Positions 39,908 to 50,640 of a DNA stretch of 64,000 nucleotides are shown in pieces. The first letter of the stretch is position 1, and each line of letters starts with the position of its first letter. Made by a program: the position numbers and the translations under genes. Location of the stretch: assembly GCF_015024225.1 (NCBI RefSeq), contig NZ_JACJGM010000010.1:1-64000 (forward strand), given 5' to 3'. The notes below the pieces were generated by a model. That model was not told the origin of the DNA. It saw only the letters and a program-made list of their open reading frames with translations, and searched no databases. The DNA comes from Nocardioides lijunqiniae (lineage in GTDB: Bacteria; Actinomycetota; Actinomycetes; Propionibacteriales; Nocardioidaceae).

Positions 39908-40533
39908 GGGGTCTCCTTCAGGGCGGCGTCCAGGGTCAGGGCCCACTGGTCGAGGATCCCGGCGCGCCGGCGGGCGTCGTCGGTGATGGTGTCGGCGAGG
40001 CCGAGCCCACGGACCAGGTCGAGGGTCGCCTGGATCAGCTCCCGGGTCCCGGGTCGCGACTCGTCGGCCCCCAGCAGCTCGACGGTGAGGCGGTGCACCT
40101 CGCGGCCGACGCGCTGCTCCAGCGGGGCGACGGCGGCCAGCAGGGTCGGGTCGGTGCGGGCCGCGACCCACAGCTCCAGCGCCGCGGTGAAGACCGGCGA
40201 GGTGAAGTGGTCGCCGAGCATCGTCAGCACCTCGCGGGTGCGTCGCTCGCCCTGCGGGAGCCGCGAGGCGGCGGCGGCCAGCTCGGCGCCGCGCACCTCC
40301 GTCAGGTGCTCGACGGCGGCGACGACGAGGTCGTTCTTGGTCGGGAAGTGGTGCAGCTGGGCGCCCCGGCTCACCCCGGCCCGCTGGGAGACCAGCGTGG
40401 TGGTGGTGCCGCCGAAACCGCGCTCCACGAGCACCTCGACCGTGGCCTGCAGCAGGCGGGCCCGCATCGCCCGGGTGCGCTCCTCCTGGGGGACGCGCGT
40501 CACGGAGCCGCGCGTCAGGGGGCCGGTGGTCAC
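39904..40533 (-). CDS. TetR family regulator of the Atu-like operon
   Basis: A 209-residue TetR repressor: helix-turn-helix LVERGFGGTTTTLVSQRAGVSRGAQLHHFPTKNDLV and an all-helical ligand domain. It is the first gene of the operon, coupled by GTGA overlap to the TIGR03084 gene, so it probably controls its own operon and answers to an acyl-CoA or terpenoid intermediate. GTG at 40533 is chosen because a TTGACT -35 and CATGCT -10 box with a 17-bp spacer place the transcript start on it; GTG at 40503 is the alternative. A near-palindrome over the -35 is a candidate operator. Confidence 0.9.
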   Translation of the reverse strand: MTTGPLTRGSVTRVPQEERTRAMRARLLQATVEVLVERGFGGTTTTLVSQRAGVSRGAQLHHFPTKNDLVVAAVEHLTEVRGAELAAAASRLPQGERRTREVLTMLGDHFTSPVFTAALELWVAARTDPTLLAAVAPLEQRVGREVHRLTVELLGADESRPGTRELIQATLDLVRGLGLADTITDDARRRAGILDQWALTLDAALKETP

Positions 40534-40539
40534 GCTGAG

Positions 40540-40576
40540 AGCATGCCGCGCATCGAACAAACAGTCAAGCCTGACT
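40540..40576 (-). promoter_or_regulatory. Promoter and candidate operator of the TetR/Atu-like operon
   Basis: On the minus strand TTGACT (40563-40568), 17-bp spacer, CATGCT (40540-40545), then 6 nt to the GTG start. AGTCAAGCCTGACT (40563-40576) is palindromic except for one mismatched pair and covers the -35, a natural TetR site. Confidence 0.6.
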
Positions 40577-40707
40577 TTTATTGCGAGCCGACGCTTGAGG
40601 AGAGCTTCTCCCCTCCAAGGACGAGAGGGGCAGCCGAGCGAGCACCCAGCGGGCCGTGCCGCGAGGCCACGGGCTGTCCCGACCGGGTGGTGCGCCAGAC
40701 TTCCGCC

Positions 40708-41466
40708 ATGCCCACGATCCTGATCACCGGAGCGTCCTCCGGCCTCGGCGCCGAGATGGCGCGCCAGTTCGCCGCGAAGGGCCACGACCTCGCCCTGTGC
40801 GCCCGCCGCACCGACCGGCTCGAGGAGCTGCGCGACGAGATCGCCGCCGCCCACCCCGAGCGCCGGGTGGTGCTCCGCGCGCTCGACGTCACCGACGACG
40901 GCCAGGTCTTCGAGGTGTTCCGCGCCTTCCGCGCCGACTTCGGCACCCTCGACCGGGTCATCGTCAACGCCGGGCTGGGCAAGGGCGCAGCCCTCGGCAC
41001 CGGCCACTACGACGCCAACCGCGAGACCGCGATGACCAACTTCGTCGCGGCTCTCGCGCAGACGGAGGCCGCGATGGAGATCTTCCGCGACCAGGAGCAC
41101 GGCCATCTGGTGATGGTCTCGTCGATGTCGGCGATGCGCGGCATGCCCAAGTCGATGACGACGTACGCCGCGACGAAGGCCGGCGCGGCCATGCTCGCCG
41201 AGGGCATCCGCAACGAGCTCTACGGCAAGCCGCTCGGCAAGCGGCTCAAGGTCACCGTGCTCTACCCCGGCTACATCGCCTCGGAGATGAACGACGCGGT
41301 CGCCGACAAGGCGCTGCTGATGACGTCCACCGAGAAGGGCGTCCGGTCGATGGTCAGCGCGATCGAGAAGCAGGTCGCCGACGCCTGCGTCCCGCCCCTC
41401 CCCTGGGCGCCCCTCTCCCTCCTCATGAAGCACGCCCCCCTCCCGGTCCTCAAGCGCCTCATGTGA
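40708..41466 (+). CDS. Short-chain dehydrogenase/reductase
   Basis: A 252-residue classical SDR with TILITGASSGLGAEMARQFA (3-22) for cofactor binding, NAGLGKG, catalytic Ser in VMVSSMSA and Tyr-x3-Lys in YAATKAG. The C-terminus is hydrophobic (WAPLSLLMKHAPLPVLKRLM), which suggests membrane contact. Arg-rich CARRTDRL after the second strand favours NADPH. The substrate is unknown. It is divergent from the TetR gene, so the same regulator could control it. Its stop and the stop of the convergent phosphatase gene form the arms of a hairpin (TGACCG-N6-CGGTCA, 41464-41481). Confidence 0.92.
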   Translation: MPTILITGASSGLGAEMARQFAAKGHDLALCARRTDRLEELRDEIAAAHPERRVVLRALDVTDDGQVFEVFRAFRADFGTLDRVIVNAGLGKGAALGTGHYDANRETAMTNFVAALAQTEAAMEIFRDQEHGHLVMVSSMSAMRGMPKSMTTYAATKAGAAMLAEGIRNELYGKPLGKRLKVTVLYPGYIASEMNDAVADKALLMTSTEKGVRSMVSAIEKQVADACVPPLPWAPLSLLMKHAPLPVLKRLM

Positions 41467-41481
41467 CCGCCCCGCCGGTCA
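41464..41481. terminator. Hairpin formed by two convergent stop codons
   Basis: TGACCG, 6 nt, CGGTCA. The first arm contains the SDR stop and the second the stop of the histidine phosphatase gene. Only 12 bp separate the two genes. Confidence 0.4.
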
Positions 41482-42147
41482 GCGGTAGGTGAGGAGGTCT
41501 GCCGGGAGGTGGGCGTGCTCGTTGAAGGTGAGCAGGCGGGGGCCGGTGGAGCCGACCATCACGCGGGTGAGGGACGAGTTGACCGTCACGGTGTTGAAGC
41601 GTCCCCACAGCTGGGCGAGGGCGGCCGGGTCGCCCTCGGGCGCGACCAGGGCGGCCACGACGACCGCGATGGTGCCGCCCGAGCTCACGACCACGACGGT
41701 CCGGCCCGGCCCGGCGTCCTCGGCGGCCGCGGCCAGCGAGCCGCGCACGCGCGCGACGAAGGCGGCGTAGGACTCCGGGAAGCCGTCGTCCTCCCCCGCG
41801 GTCCAGCGGGCGGTGGCGCGCTCGAACAGCTCCTGGAACGCACGGCGGTCCAGCTCGCCGGGCGCGTCGCCGCGGTGGGCGGCGACCAGCCCCACGTGGT
41901 CGAACTCGTCCCACCCCGCGTCCACGGTCGTCGGCAGGCCGCTCCAGCCGGCGCCCTCGGCGATCGCCTCGGCGGTCTCGCGGTGGCGGCGCATGTCGCC
42001 GCGCACCACCGCGCTCGGCGTCACGCCCTGCGCGGCGAGCGCCGCGCCGAGCAGCCGCCCCTGCGCCCACCCGGTCTCGGAGAGCACGTCGTAGTCGGCG
42101 GCGCCGAACGACGCCTGGCCGTGGCGCACCAGCAGGACCTGACCCAT
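41479..42147 (-). CDS. Histidine phosphatase family protein
   Basis: A 222-residue phosphoglycerate-mutase-like phosphatase with VRHGQAS (phosphohistidine site, residues 7-13), the arginine-rich DMRRHRETAEAI and VVSSGGTIAV in place of the usual SHG-type second motif. It is the last gene of a four-gene set with an ACAD11-like dehydrogenase, an SDR and an aminoglycoside-phosphotransferase-like kinase. If that kinase phosphorylates a hydroxyacyl-CoA, this phosphatase might remove misplaced phosphate or act on a small phosphoester in the same route (inference). It begins 13 bp after the kinase stop. Confidence 0.9.
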   Translation of the reverse strand: MGQVLLVRHGQASFGAADYDVLSETGWAQGRLLGAALAAQGVTPSAVVRGDMRRHRETAEAIAEGAGWSGLPTTVDAGWDEFDHVGLVAAHRGDAPGELDRRAFQELFERATARWTAGEDDGFPESYAAFVARVRGSLAAAAEDAGPGRTVVVVSSGGTIAVVVAALVAPEGDPAALAQLWGRFNTVTVNSSLTRVMVGSTGPRLLTFNEHAHLPADLLTYR

Positions 42148-42160
42148 CGGCCGCGCCCCG

Positions 42161-43232
<1,072 letters not shown>

Positions 43233-43240
<8 letters not shown>

Positions 43241-44033
43241 GGGGCGCCCCCTCGAGCTTGGCGGCCTGCGCCCGCATCACCAGGTCGTACGTCGCCCGGT
43301 CGGACTGCTTGAGCCCGTGGGCGTCGCGCGCGGGCTGGTCGGGCACGATCAGCTCGTCGCCCCGGTCGAGCCCCTCGAGCACCGCGGCCGCGATGTCGGC
43401 GGCGCTGATCGGCGAGGTCTCGACGAGGTGGCTGACCACACCGGCCAGCTCGGTGTCGGCGCCGCGCATCGAGGACATCAGGTTGGTGCGGAAGTAGGAG
43501 GGGCACACGACGTGCGCCGTCACGCCGTACGCCGCCAGCTCGTGGCCGGTCGTCTCGGTGAGCGCGACGACGGCGGCCTTGCTGGCGTTGTAGGACGCCA
43601 TGCCGGCGGGGTGGACCAGGCCGGCGAGCGAGGCGGTGTTGACGATCCGCCCCGAGCGCTGACGCTTGAGCATCGGGACGAAGGTGCGGGTGCCGCGGAC
43701 CGCGCCGAAGAGGTTGATCTCGGTGATCCACTGCCACTCGTCCATCGTGGCGACGTCGAGCCGGCCACCGCCCGCGACGCCGGCGTTGTTGACGAGCACG
43801 TCGAGCCCGCCCCACGTGGCCTCCACGTGCGCGAGCGCCGCGGCCCAGTCGTCGTCCGACGTGATGTCGAGGCGGGCCCCCTCGTTGGTTGAGGAGCGAG
43901 CGCCGGCGAGCGTCTCGAAACCCCGCTCGTAGCTCACGTCCGTGCGCAGCACCTCGTCGCCGCGCGCCTCGAACGCCGCGGCCAGCGCCTCCCCGAGGCC
44001 GGAGGCGGCCCCGGTGACGAGGACCCGGCTCAT
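43233..44033 (-). CDS. Short-chain dehydrogenase with an in-frame repeat insertion
   Basis: A 266-residue SDR: VLVTGAASGLGEALAAAF (4-21), Asp32 at the end of strand 2 (NAD preference), NNAGVAGG, NTASLAG and catalytic SYNASKAAVVAL. Residues 38-52 (GFETLAGARSSTNEG) come from a family A element at 43878-43924, placed between strand 2 and strand 3 close to the cofactor adenosine pocket, where other SDRs have a short helix. The frame is kept. In the LvaD-like role it would interconvert a 4-keto- and a 4-hydroxyacyl-CoA (inference). ATG start at 44033 overlaps the dehydrogenase stop (ATGA). Confidence 0.9.
43878..43924 (-). repeat. Family A element 9, in frame inside an SDR gene
   Basis: Plus strand begins CCCTCGTTGGTTGAGGAGCG and ends GCGTCTCGAAACCCC. 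On the coding strand it reads G-F-E-T-L-A-G-A-R-S-S-T-N-E-G, the same frame and orientation as the copy in the carboxyltransferase gene. Confidence 0.85.
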
Positions 44034-45286
44034 CGCTTGGTCCCGTAGCGGCCGAGCTCGAGACGTGCGACGACCCCGAGGTGCACCTCGTCGGGGCCGT
44101 CCGCGAGCCGCAGCGAGCGGGCAGAGGTCCAGGCCTCGGCGAGCGGGAAGTCCGCCGAGAGCCCGCCCCCGCCGTGGATCTGCATCGCGAAGTCGATGAC
44201 CTGCTGGGCCATGCGCGGCACGGCGACCTTGATCTGCGAGACCTCCGAGAGCGCGTTGACCGGGCCGCCGACGTCCAGCTTCCAGGCGGCGTTGAGCACC
44301 AGCAGGCGCGCCTGGTCGATCGCGATCCGGGCCTCGGCGATGCGCTCGCGGTTGCCGCCGAGGTTGACCAGGGGCTTGCCGAACGCCGTCCGCTCGGTGC
44401 CGCGCTCGCAGATCCTCTCCAGCGCCATCTCGGCCAGGCCGATCAGCCGCATGCAGTGGTGGACGCGGCCGGGGCCGAGCCGGCCCTGGGCGATCCCGAA
44501 CGCCTCGCCCGGGCCGCTGAGGATGTTCGTCACCGGCACCCGCACGTCGGTGAAGGAGACCTCGCCGTGGCCGAGCGGCTCGTCGTAGAGGCCCATCACG
44601 CTCAGCATCCGCTCGACCTTGACGCCGGGGGTGTCGCGCGGGACGAGGACCATCGAGTGCCGGTGGTGACGGTCGGCGTCGGGATCGGTGAGCCCCATGA
44701 AGACCAGGACCTTGCAGTCGGGGTGACCGATGCCGGTCGACCACCACTTGCGGCCGTTGATGACGACCTCGTCGCCGTCGAGGACCGCGGTGGCCTCCAT
44801 GTTGGTGGCGTCGGAGGACGCGACGCCGGGCTCGGTCATCGTGAACGCCGAGCGGATGCGGCCGTCGAGCAGCGGCTCGAGCCACTCGCGGCGCTGCTCC
44901 TCGGTGCCGTAGCGCAGCAGCACCTCCATGTTGCCGGTGTCCGGGGCGTTGCAGTTGAGGACCAGCGGCGTGATCGCCGAGCGGCCGCTGAGCTCGGCGA
45001 TGGGCGCGTAGTCGACGTTGGTCAGGCCCTCGCCACCGTCGGTGCCGAACCGTGCGGCGTACTCGCCGGCGTGCTCGTGGGGCAGGAAGAGGTTCCACAG
45101 CCCGCGCTCGCGGGCCTTGGCCTTGAGCTCCTCGATCAGTGGCAGCGGCTGCCACGGGTCGCCGGTGAGGCGGGCCTGGGCGAGGTCGCGGTGGTAGGCC
45201 TCCTCCGCCGGCTCGATCTCGGTCTCGATCAAGTCCTTGACGCGGGCGGTCAGGTCGGCGGCGCGCGGTGACGGAGAGAAGTCCAC
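44030..45286 (-). CDS. ACAD11/LvaC-like acyl-CoA dehydrogenase
   Basis: A 418-residue acyl-CoA dehydrogenase-fold protein. Diagnostic segments are NCNAPDTGNMEVL, FTMTEPGVASSDATNME, KWWSTGIGHPDCK and, near residue 270, QGRLGPGRVHHCMR, all shared with the dehydrogenase part of ACAD10/ACAD11. LvaC of this type eliminates phosphate from 4-phosphoacyl-CoA and rehydrates the product to a 3-hydroxyacyl-CoA. First gene of the four-gene module. GTG at 45284-45286 is chosen since TACTGT (45294-45299) lies 7 nt upstream, indicating a leaderless start, and the protein then begins MDFSPS as relatives do; GTG at 45295 is the alternative. Confidence 0.9.
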   Translation of the reverse strand: MDFSPSPRAADLTARVKDLIETEIEPAEEAYHRDLAQARLTGDPWQPLPLIEELKAKARERGLWNLFLPHEHAGEYAARFGTDGGEGLTNVDYAPIAELSGRSAITPLVLNCNAPDTGNMEVLLRYGTEEQRREWLEPLLDGRIRSAFTMTEPGVASSDATNMEATAVLDGDEVVINGRKWWSTGIGHPDCKVLVFMGLTDPDADRHHRHSMVLVPRDTPGVKVERMLSVMGLYDEPLGHGEVSFTDVRVPVTNILSGPGEAFGIAQGRLGPGRVHHCMRLIGLAEMALERICERGTERTAFGKPLVNLGGNRERIAEARIAIDQARLLVLNAAWKLDVGGPVNALSEVSQIKVAVPRMAQQVIDFAMQIHGGGGLSADFPLAEAWTSARSLRLADGPDEVHLGVVARLELGRYGTKR

Positions 45287-45315
45287 GTACCGCACAGTAG
45301 TGCGACCATGCTCAC

Positions 45316-45930
45316 GTGCTGACCCCGATCCGCGCCCTCGCCGCCCTCGCCCTGGCGACGCTGCTCGTCACCGGCTGCAGCGGCGAGGAGGAGCCCGGCG
45401 ACGCGTCCGCGCCGACGAACGAGCTCGTGCCCCGCCAGGGGCCGCCCCGCAGCCTCGAGCTCGACGGGGAGTCCTCCCCCGAGGATGCCGACGCCGTCCG
45501 CGACGGGTTGGTCGCCCTGTGGGTGGGCGACGACGCGACCGAGGAGGACGTCGCCACCGGTGAGTGCTTCGCGGCGGCCCTGCTGGAGGGAACGACCCCG
45601 GAGCAGCTGACCGATGTGGGCATCCTCGACCTGAGCGGCACCGTCGTCGACGAGCTCCAGGTCCTCGACCGGGAAGGGGCCGAGCTGTGGGTCGACGCGC
45701 AGCTGGCCTGCACCGACTTCGTCGAGGAGTCGACGCGCGCCCAGGTCGCCGCCACCAAGGGCAAGGTCGACGCCGCGGCGTACGAGACCTGCCTGCGCGG
45801 CGCCCTCACCGAGGACCAGCAGCGCGACGCGGCGATCGCCTCGGTGATGGGCGACCTGTCCGGCGACGCCGTCGCCGCCCTCAGCCGGGCCCAGCTGACC
45901 TGCGTCCAGCAGACCCTGCCACCGGACTGA
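45316..45930 (+). CDS. Secreted lipoprotein of unknown function
   Basis: A 204-residue lipoprotein I do not recognise. Signal peptide with lipobox LVTGC (Cys21), acidic linker (22-50), then an all-helical-looking domain with a run of short acidic helices and four cysteines (GECFAAAL, QLACTDFV, ETCLRGAL, LTCVQQ), evenly spread and likely forming two disulfides. GTG start at 45316; the nearby ATG at 45308 meets a stop at once. It is divergent from the ACAD11-like gene with only 29 bp between, so the promoters overlap. A strong terminator follows. Confidence 0.8.
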   Translation: MLTPIRALAALALATLLVTGCSGEEEPGDASAPTNELVPRQGPPRSLELDGESSPEDADAVRDGLVALWVGDDATEEDVATGECFAAALLEGTTPEQLTDVGILDLSGTVVDELQVLDREGAELWVDAQLACTDFVEESTRAQVAATKGKVDAAAYETCLRGALTEDQQRDAAIASVMGDLSGDAVAALSRAQLTCVQQTLPPD

Positions 45931-45934
45931 GACG

Positions 45935-45972
45935 CCACCGACCCGCCCGAGGATCCTCGGACGGGTCGGTGG
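45935..45972. terminator. Strong bidirectional terminator
   Basis: CCACCGACCCG (45935-45945) pairs with 45962-45972. Inside lies the perfect palindrome CCGAGGATCCTCGG (45947-45960). It starts 5 bp after the lipoprotein stop and ends 10 bp before the convergent fadB stop. Confidence 0.85.
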
Positions 45973-45981
45973 TCGGGCGGG

Positions 45982-48174
45982 CTAGGCGGGGAAGGCGCCG
46001 CCGGTCTCCGCGAGCTCGCGGAGGTGGGCGGTGGGCCGGAACCGGTCGCCGTACGTCGCGGCCAGCTCGTCGGCGCGCTTCACGAACGCCTTCAGGCCGA
46101 TCTCGCCGTCGGCGCCTTCGTAGCCGGTCATGAACTGCGCGGCGCCGCCGGTCATCGGCGGGAAGCCGATGCCCATGATGGAGCCGATGTTGGCCGCGGC
46201 GGCGGACTCGATCACGCCCTCCTCGAAGCACTTGGCGGTCTCGAGCGCCTCGGCGAAGAGCATCCGGTCCTTGACGTCCTGGAGCGGGATCTGCTGCTCG
46301 GCGACGGGGAACAGCTCGCTCAGGCCCGACCAGATGGACTGGCGCTTGCCGGCCTCGTCGTAGTCGTAGAAGCCGGCGCCGCGCAGGCGACCGGCGCGAC
46401 CGGCCTGCAGCATCGTGTCGACGACCGCGGTGCCGGGGTGCTCAGGGGCGGGGCTGCCCTCGCGCTCGGCGGCCTCGCGGGTCGCCTTGGCGATCTTGGC
46501 CATGAGCTCGAGGTTGAGCTCGTCGGAGAGCTGCAGCACGGGCGCGGGGTAGCCGGCCTGGGTGGTGGCTCGCTCGATCGTCCAGGGCTGCACGCCCTCG
46601 GCGAGCATCGCCATGCCCTCGTTGACCATGAAGCCGATGACGCGCGAGGTGTAGAAGCCGCGGCTGTCGTTGACGACGATCGGCGTCTTGCGGATCTGCT
46701 GCACGACGTCGTACGCCTTGGCCAGCGCGGCGTCCGAGGTCGCCTTGCCCTTGATGATCTCGACCAGCGGCATCTTGTCCACGGGGCTGAAGAAGTGCAG
46801 CCCGATGAAGTCGGCCGGGCGGTCGACGCCCTCGGCGAGCTCGGTGATCGGCAGCGTCGAGGTGTTGGAGCACAGGAGCGCGTCGGCGTTGACGTACGGC
46901 GCGATCTCGGCGAACACCTGGTGCTTGAGCGAGGGGTCCTCGAAGACGGCCTCGATCACCAGGTCGCAGCCGGCGAGGGCGGCGGGGTCGGTGGTGGCGG
47001 TGATCCGGCCCAGCAGCTCGGCCTTCTTGTCCTCGGTGGACTTGCCGCGCGAGATCGCCTTGTCCAGCAGGGTCTCGGAATAGGCCTTGCCCTTGTCGGC
47101 GCTGGCCTGCTCGACGTCCTTGAGGACGACCTCCATGCCCGCACGCGCGCAGGAGTAGGCGATGCCGGCGCCCATCATGCCGGCGCCCAGGACGCCGACC
47201 TTGGTGGCCTTGAACGGCTCGAAGCCGTCGGGGCGCAGCGAGCCGGAGTTGATGGCCTGCAGGTCGAAGAAGAACGCCTGGATCATGTTCTTCGAGCCCT
47301 GGTTGACGATCAGGTTCGTGAGGTAGCGCGACTCGATGCGCGAGGCGGTGTCGAAGTCGACCTGCGCGCCCTCGACCGCGGCGCTCAGGATCGCGCGGGC
47401 GGCGGGGTAGAGCGCGCCCTTGGTCTGCTTGCGCAGCAGCGCGGGGAACGCCGGGAGGAAGCCTGCGAGGGCCGGAGACTTCGGGGTGCCGCCGGGCATC
47501 TTGTAGCCGGGGGCGTCCCAGGGGTTCTTCGAGGCCTCGGGGTTGGCCTTGATCCAGGCCTTCGCGGCCGGGACGAGGTCCTCTCGGGTGGCGACGAGCT
47601 CGTCGACCAGGCCCTTCTCCTTGGCGGTGCCCGGGTTGAACTGGGTGCCCTGGAGCAGGACGTCCATCAGGCCGGACTGGATGCCGAGCAGGCGCACGAT
47701 GCGGGTGACGCCGCCGCCGCCGGGCAGCAGGCCCAGGCTGGACTCGGGCAGGCCGAGCTTGACCGAGGAGTCGTCGACGACGATGCGGTGGTTGGTGGCC
47801 AGCGCGATCTCGAAGCCGCCACCGAGCGCGGCGCCGTTGATGGCGGCCACGACGGGGCGCGGGAAGGTCTCGAGGCGGCGCAGGCCGGCCTTGACGCTCT
47901 CGGCGAGCGAGAACACCGAGGCGGCGTCGTCCTTGGTCGCCTGGACCATGGACTTCAGGTTGCCGCCGGCGAAGAAGGTCTTCTTCGCGGAGGCCACGAC
48001 GACGCCGGTGACGTCGTCCGCCTCGGCGTACAGGCGGTCGACGGCGTCAGCCATCGAGGAGATGTAGAGCTCGTTCATCGTGTTGGCGCTGGCCGTCGGG
48101 TCGTCGAGGGTCAGCGTGACGATGCCGTCGGCGTCGCGCTCGTAGTGCACAGCGGTCTGGGTGGTGGTGCTCAT
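45982..48174 (-). CDS. fadB: Fatty-acid oxidation multifunctional protein, enoyl-CoA hydratase/3-hydroxyacyl-CoA dehydrogenase
   Basis: A 730-residue trifunctional-type alpha chain. Crotonase domain (about 10-200) with [19 protein letters not shown] carrying one catalytic Glu and [14 protein letters not shown] the other; linker; NAD-binding 3-hydroxyacyl-CoA dehydrogenase (from about 322, [19 protein letters not shown]) with [15 protein letters not shown] and two C-terminal helical domains. It hydrates 2-enoyl-CoA and oxidises the 3-hydroxy product, then hands 3-ketoacyl-CoA to FadA, encoded upstream in the same direction. ATG at 48174 is taken (AGGA 9 nt before). The 172-bp gap to fadA holds a long family A element. 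Confidence 0.95.
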   Translation of the reverse strand: MSTTTQTAVHYERDADGIVTLTLDDPTASANTMNELYISSMADAVDRLYAEADDVTGVVVASAKKTFFAGGNLKSMVQATKDDAASVFSLAESVKAGLRRLETFPRPVVAAINGAALGGGFEIALATNHRIVVDDSSVKLGLPESSLGLLPGGGGVTRIVRLLGIQSGLMDVLLQGTQFNPGTAKEKGLVDELVATREDLVPAAKAWIKANPEASKNPWDAPGYKMPGGTPKSPALAGFLPAFPALLRKQTKGALYPAARAILSAAVEGAQVDFDTASRIESRYLTNLIVNQGSKNMIQAFFFDLQAINSGSLRPDGFEPFKATKVGVLGAGMMGAGIAYSCARAGMEVVLKDVEQASADKGKAYSETLLDKAISRGKSTEDKKAELLGRITATTDPAALAGCDLVIEAVFEDPSLKHQVFAEIAPYVNADALLCSNTSTLPITELAEGVDRPADFIGLHFFSPVDKMPLVEIIKGKATSDAALAKAYDVVQQIRKTPIVVNDSRGFYTSRVIGFMVNEGMAMLAEGVQPWTIERATTQAGYPAPVLQLSDELNLELMAKIAKATREAAEREGSPAPEHPGTAVVDTMLQAGRAGRLRGAGFYDYDEAGKRQSIWSGLSELFPVAEQQIPLQDVKDRMLFAEALETAKCFEEGVIESAAAANIGSIMGIGFPPMTGGAAQFMTGYEGADGEIGLKAFVKRADELAATYGDRFRPTAHLRELAETGGAFPA

Positions 48175-48231
48175 CTGGGTGTCCTGTTCGTCTGAGGAGC
48201 GGTTCTGTGGGTGGTGACGGTGAGCGTTCGG

Positions 48232-48340
48232 CTCACGGGGTCTCGGCACGCGGGTCACGGCTTCGCAAGCTCAGCCGTGCCGCTGCTCGACCTGGCGCCT
48301 GGGCGGGCGTCGCGCTCGTTCCTCGCGCGACACCCGGGCG
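48232..48340 (-). repeat. Family A element 10, long form
   Basis: GGGGTCTCGGCACGCGGGTC at one end, GCTGCTCGACC in the middle and a second part with CGCTCGTTCCTCGCGCGAC that can pair across GCCCGGGTGTCGC. It lies between fadA and fadB, both on the minus strand. Compare 34396-34500. Confidence 0.5.
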
Positions 48341-48346
48341 CTCACG

Positions 48347-49558
<1,212 letters not shown>

Positions 49559-49633
49559 GACCGTCCTCGATGTTGGGTGACGCGATGTGGAGACGAGCGT
49601 GTGGGTCGGGTGCGTGGTCCTCCCGAGAACACC

Positions 49634-49660
49634 GATTGTGACACTATTGCTGTCACAATC
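49634..49660. promoter_or_regulatory. Probable MerR operator of fadA/fadB
   Basis: GATTGTGACA and its exact complement TGTCACAATC separated by CTATTGC (7 bp). It is located between fadA (start 49558) and the MerR gene (start 49724). A TGTGACA half-site motif is also seen upstream of the CoA-transferase gene near 56960. Confidence 0.8.
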
Positions 49661-49723
49661 GTCAAGGCCCCGGGTGTGGCCTCACTCACCCGGCGCCGCG
49701 AGTCCGCCACGAAGGAGGCAGGC

Positions 49724-50467
49724 ATGAACCACGAGTCCGTCACCGGCGGCGTCGACGAGCTGCGCGGCCTGCTCACGCTGGACGAGCTCACCAACCGCGT
49801 TGGGATGAGCGTGCGCAACGTGCGCTTCTACACCACCAAGGGCCTCGTGCCGCCCCCGCTGCGCCGCGGCCGGTCGGGCTACTACACGCCCGACCACGTG
49901 GCCCGGCTCGAGCTGGTCCAGGAGCTGCAGAGCCACGGCTTCACCCTCGCCGCGATCGAGGGCTACCTCGCCGGCATCCCCGACGACGCCAGCCCCGAGG
50001 ACATCGCGCTGCGGCGCACGATGCTCGCCCCGTGGCAGGCCGGCCGCCCGGTGGTCCTGAGCCTCGCCGACCTCGAGCGCCGCTGCGACCGGGCGCTGTC
50101 GGAGGACGACCTGCAGGTGCTCGCCGCACTCGGCATCGCCGAGCCCGTCGGCGAGGAGACCTACGAGGTCGCGCAGTCGCAGCTCTCCGTCGGCCTGGCC
50201 CTGCTCGACCTGGGCTACCCGCTCGAGGCGGCGGTCGCCACCGGCGAGATCTACCGCCGCCACGGCCGCGAGCTGGCGCACGAGCTGTACGACGTCTTCC
50301 GCCGGATGGTGTGGCCGGTCTACCGCGAGTCCGGCGCCACGCCCGAGACCGTGCAGGCCGTCGTCGAGCGCCTCAAGCCGTTGTCCGTCGCCAGCCTCGT
50401 GTCCGCCTACGAGGCCGGCATGGACGAGACCAAGCGCGAGAACATCGCACGGAAGGCTCGGGGCTGA
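49724..50467 (+). CDS. MerR family transcriptional regulator
   Basis: A 247-residue regulator with a MerR DNA-binding domain: LTLDELTNRVGMSVRNVRFYTTKGLVPPPLRRGRSGYYTPDHVARLELVQELQSHGFTLAAI (about 17-80), then an extended C-terminal domain of helices (about 100-247) unlike the short coiled coil of metal-sensing MerR proteins. It could bind an acyl-CoA or fatty acid. Start ATG at 49724 after a strong GAAGGAGG. Divergent from fadA with a perfect 10+10 inverted repeat between, so it very likely controls beta-oxidation genes. Family B repeats follow its stop. Confidence 0.9.
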   Translation: MNHESVTGGVDELRGLLTLDELTNRVGMSVRNVRFYTTKGLVPPPLRRGRSGYYTPDHVARLELVQELQSHGFTLAAIEGYLAGIPDDASPEDIALRRTMLAPWQAGRPVVLSLADLERRCDRALSEDDLQVLAALGIAEPVGEETYEVAQSQLSVGLALLDLGYPLEAAVATGEIYRRHGRELAHELYDVFRRMVWPVYRESGATPETVQAVVERLKPLSVASLVSAYEAGMDETKRENIARKARG

Positions 50468-50477
50468 CGGTCGCCGG

Positions 50478-50573
50478 CGGTGGAGTTTCGCCGGTCGACC
50501 GGCGTTTCTGGAGGTTCTGGGCCAAAGTTTCGTACCCCTAGCGTGAGTTTCGCCGGTCGACCGGCGAATCTCC
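50478..50573 (+). repeat. Intergenic repeat family B, double module
   Basis: Two copies of CGCCGGTCGACCGGCG (50488-50503 and within 50549-50568) flank a core GGAGGTTCTGGGCC-N3-GTTTCG that matches the core of the copies at 4455 and 4929. It lies between the convergent MerR and DEAD-box genes. Confidence 0.75.
50549..50568. terminator. 20-bp perfect palindrome, possible terminator
   Basis: TTCGCCGGTCGACCGGCGAA, flanked by GAGT and TCTCC. It is 82 bp after the MerR stop and 73 bp after the helicase stop, which converge. Confidence 0.5.
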
Positions 50574-50640
50574 CCGGCCGCACAACGCACCAGCGCCCGC
50601 CACCGTGAGGTGACGGGCGCTGCGTGGTCGGGCTGAGGGG

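Noticed and set aside
40564..40598. Distant inverted repeat TCAAGC...GCTTGA as TetR operator
   Set aside because: The arms are about 20 bp apart and the tighter near-palindrome at 40563-40576 over the -35 explains the site better.
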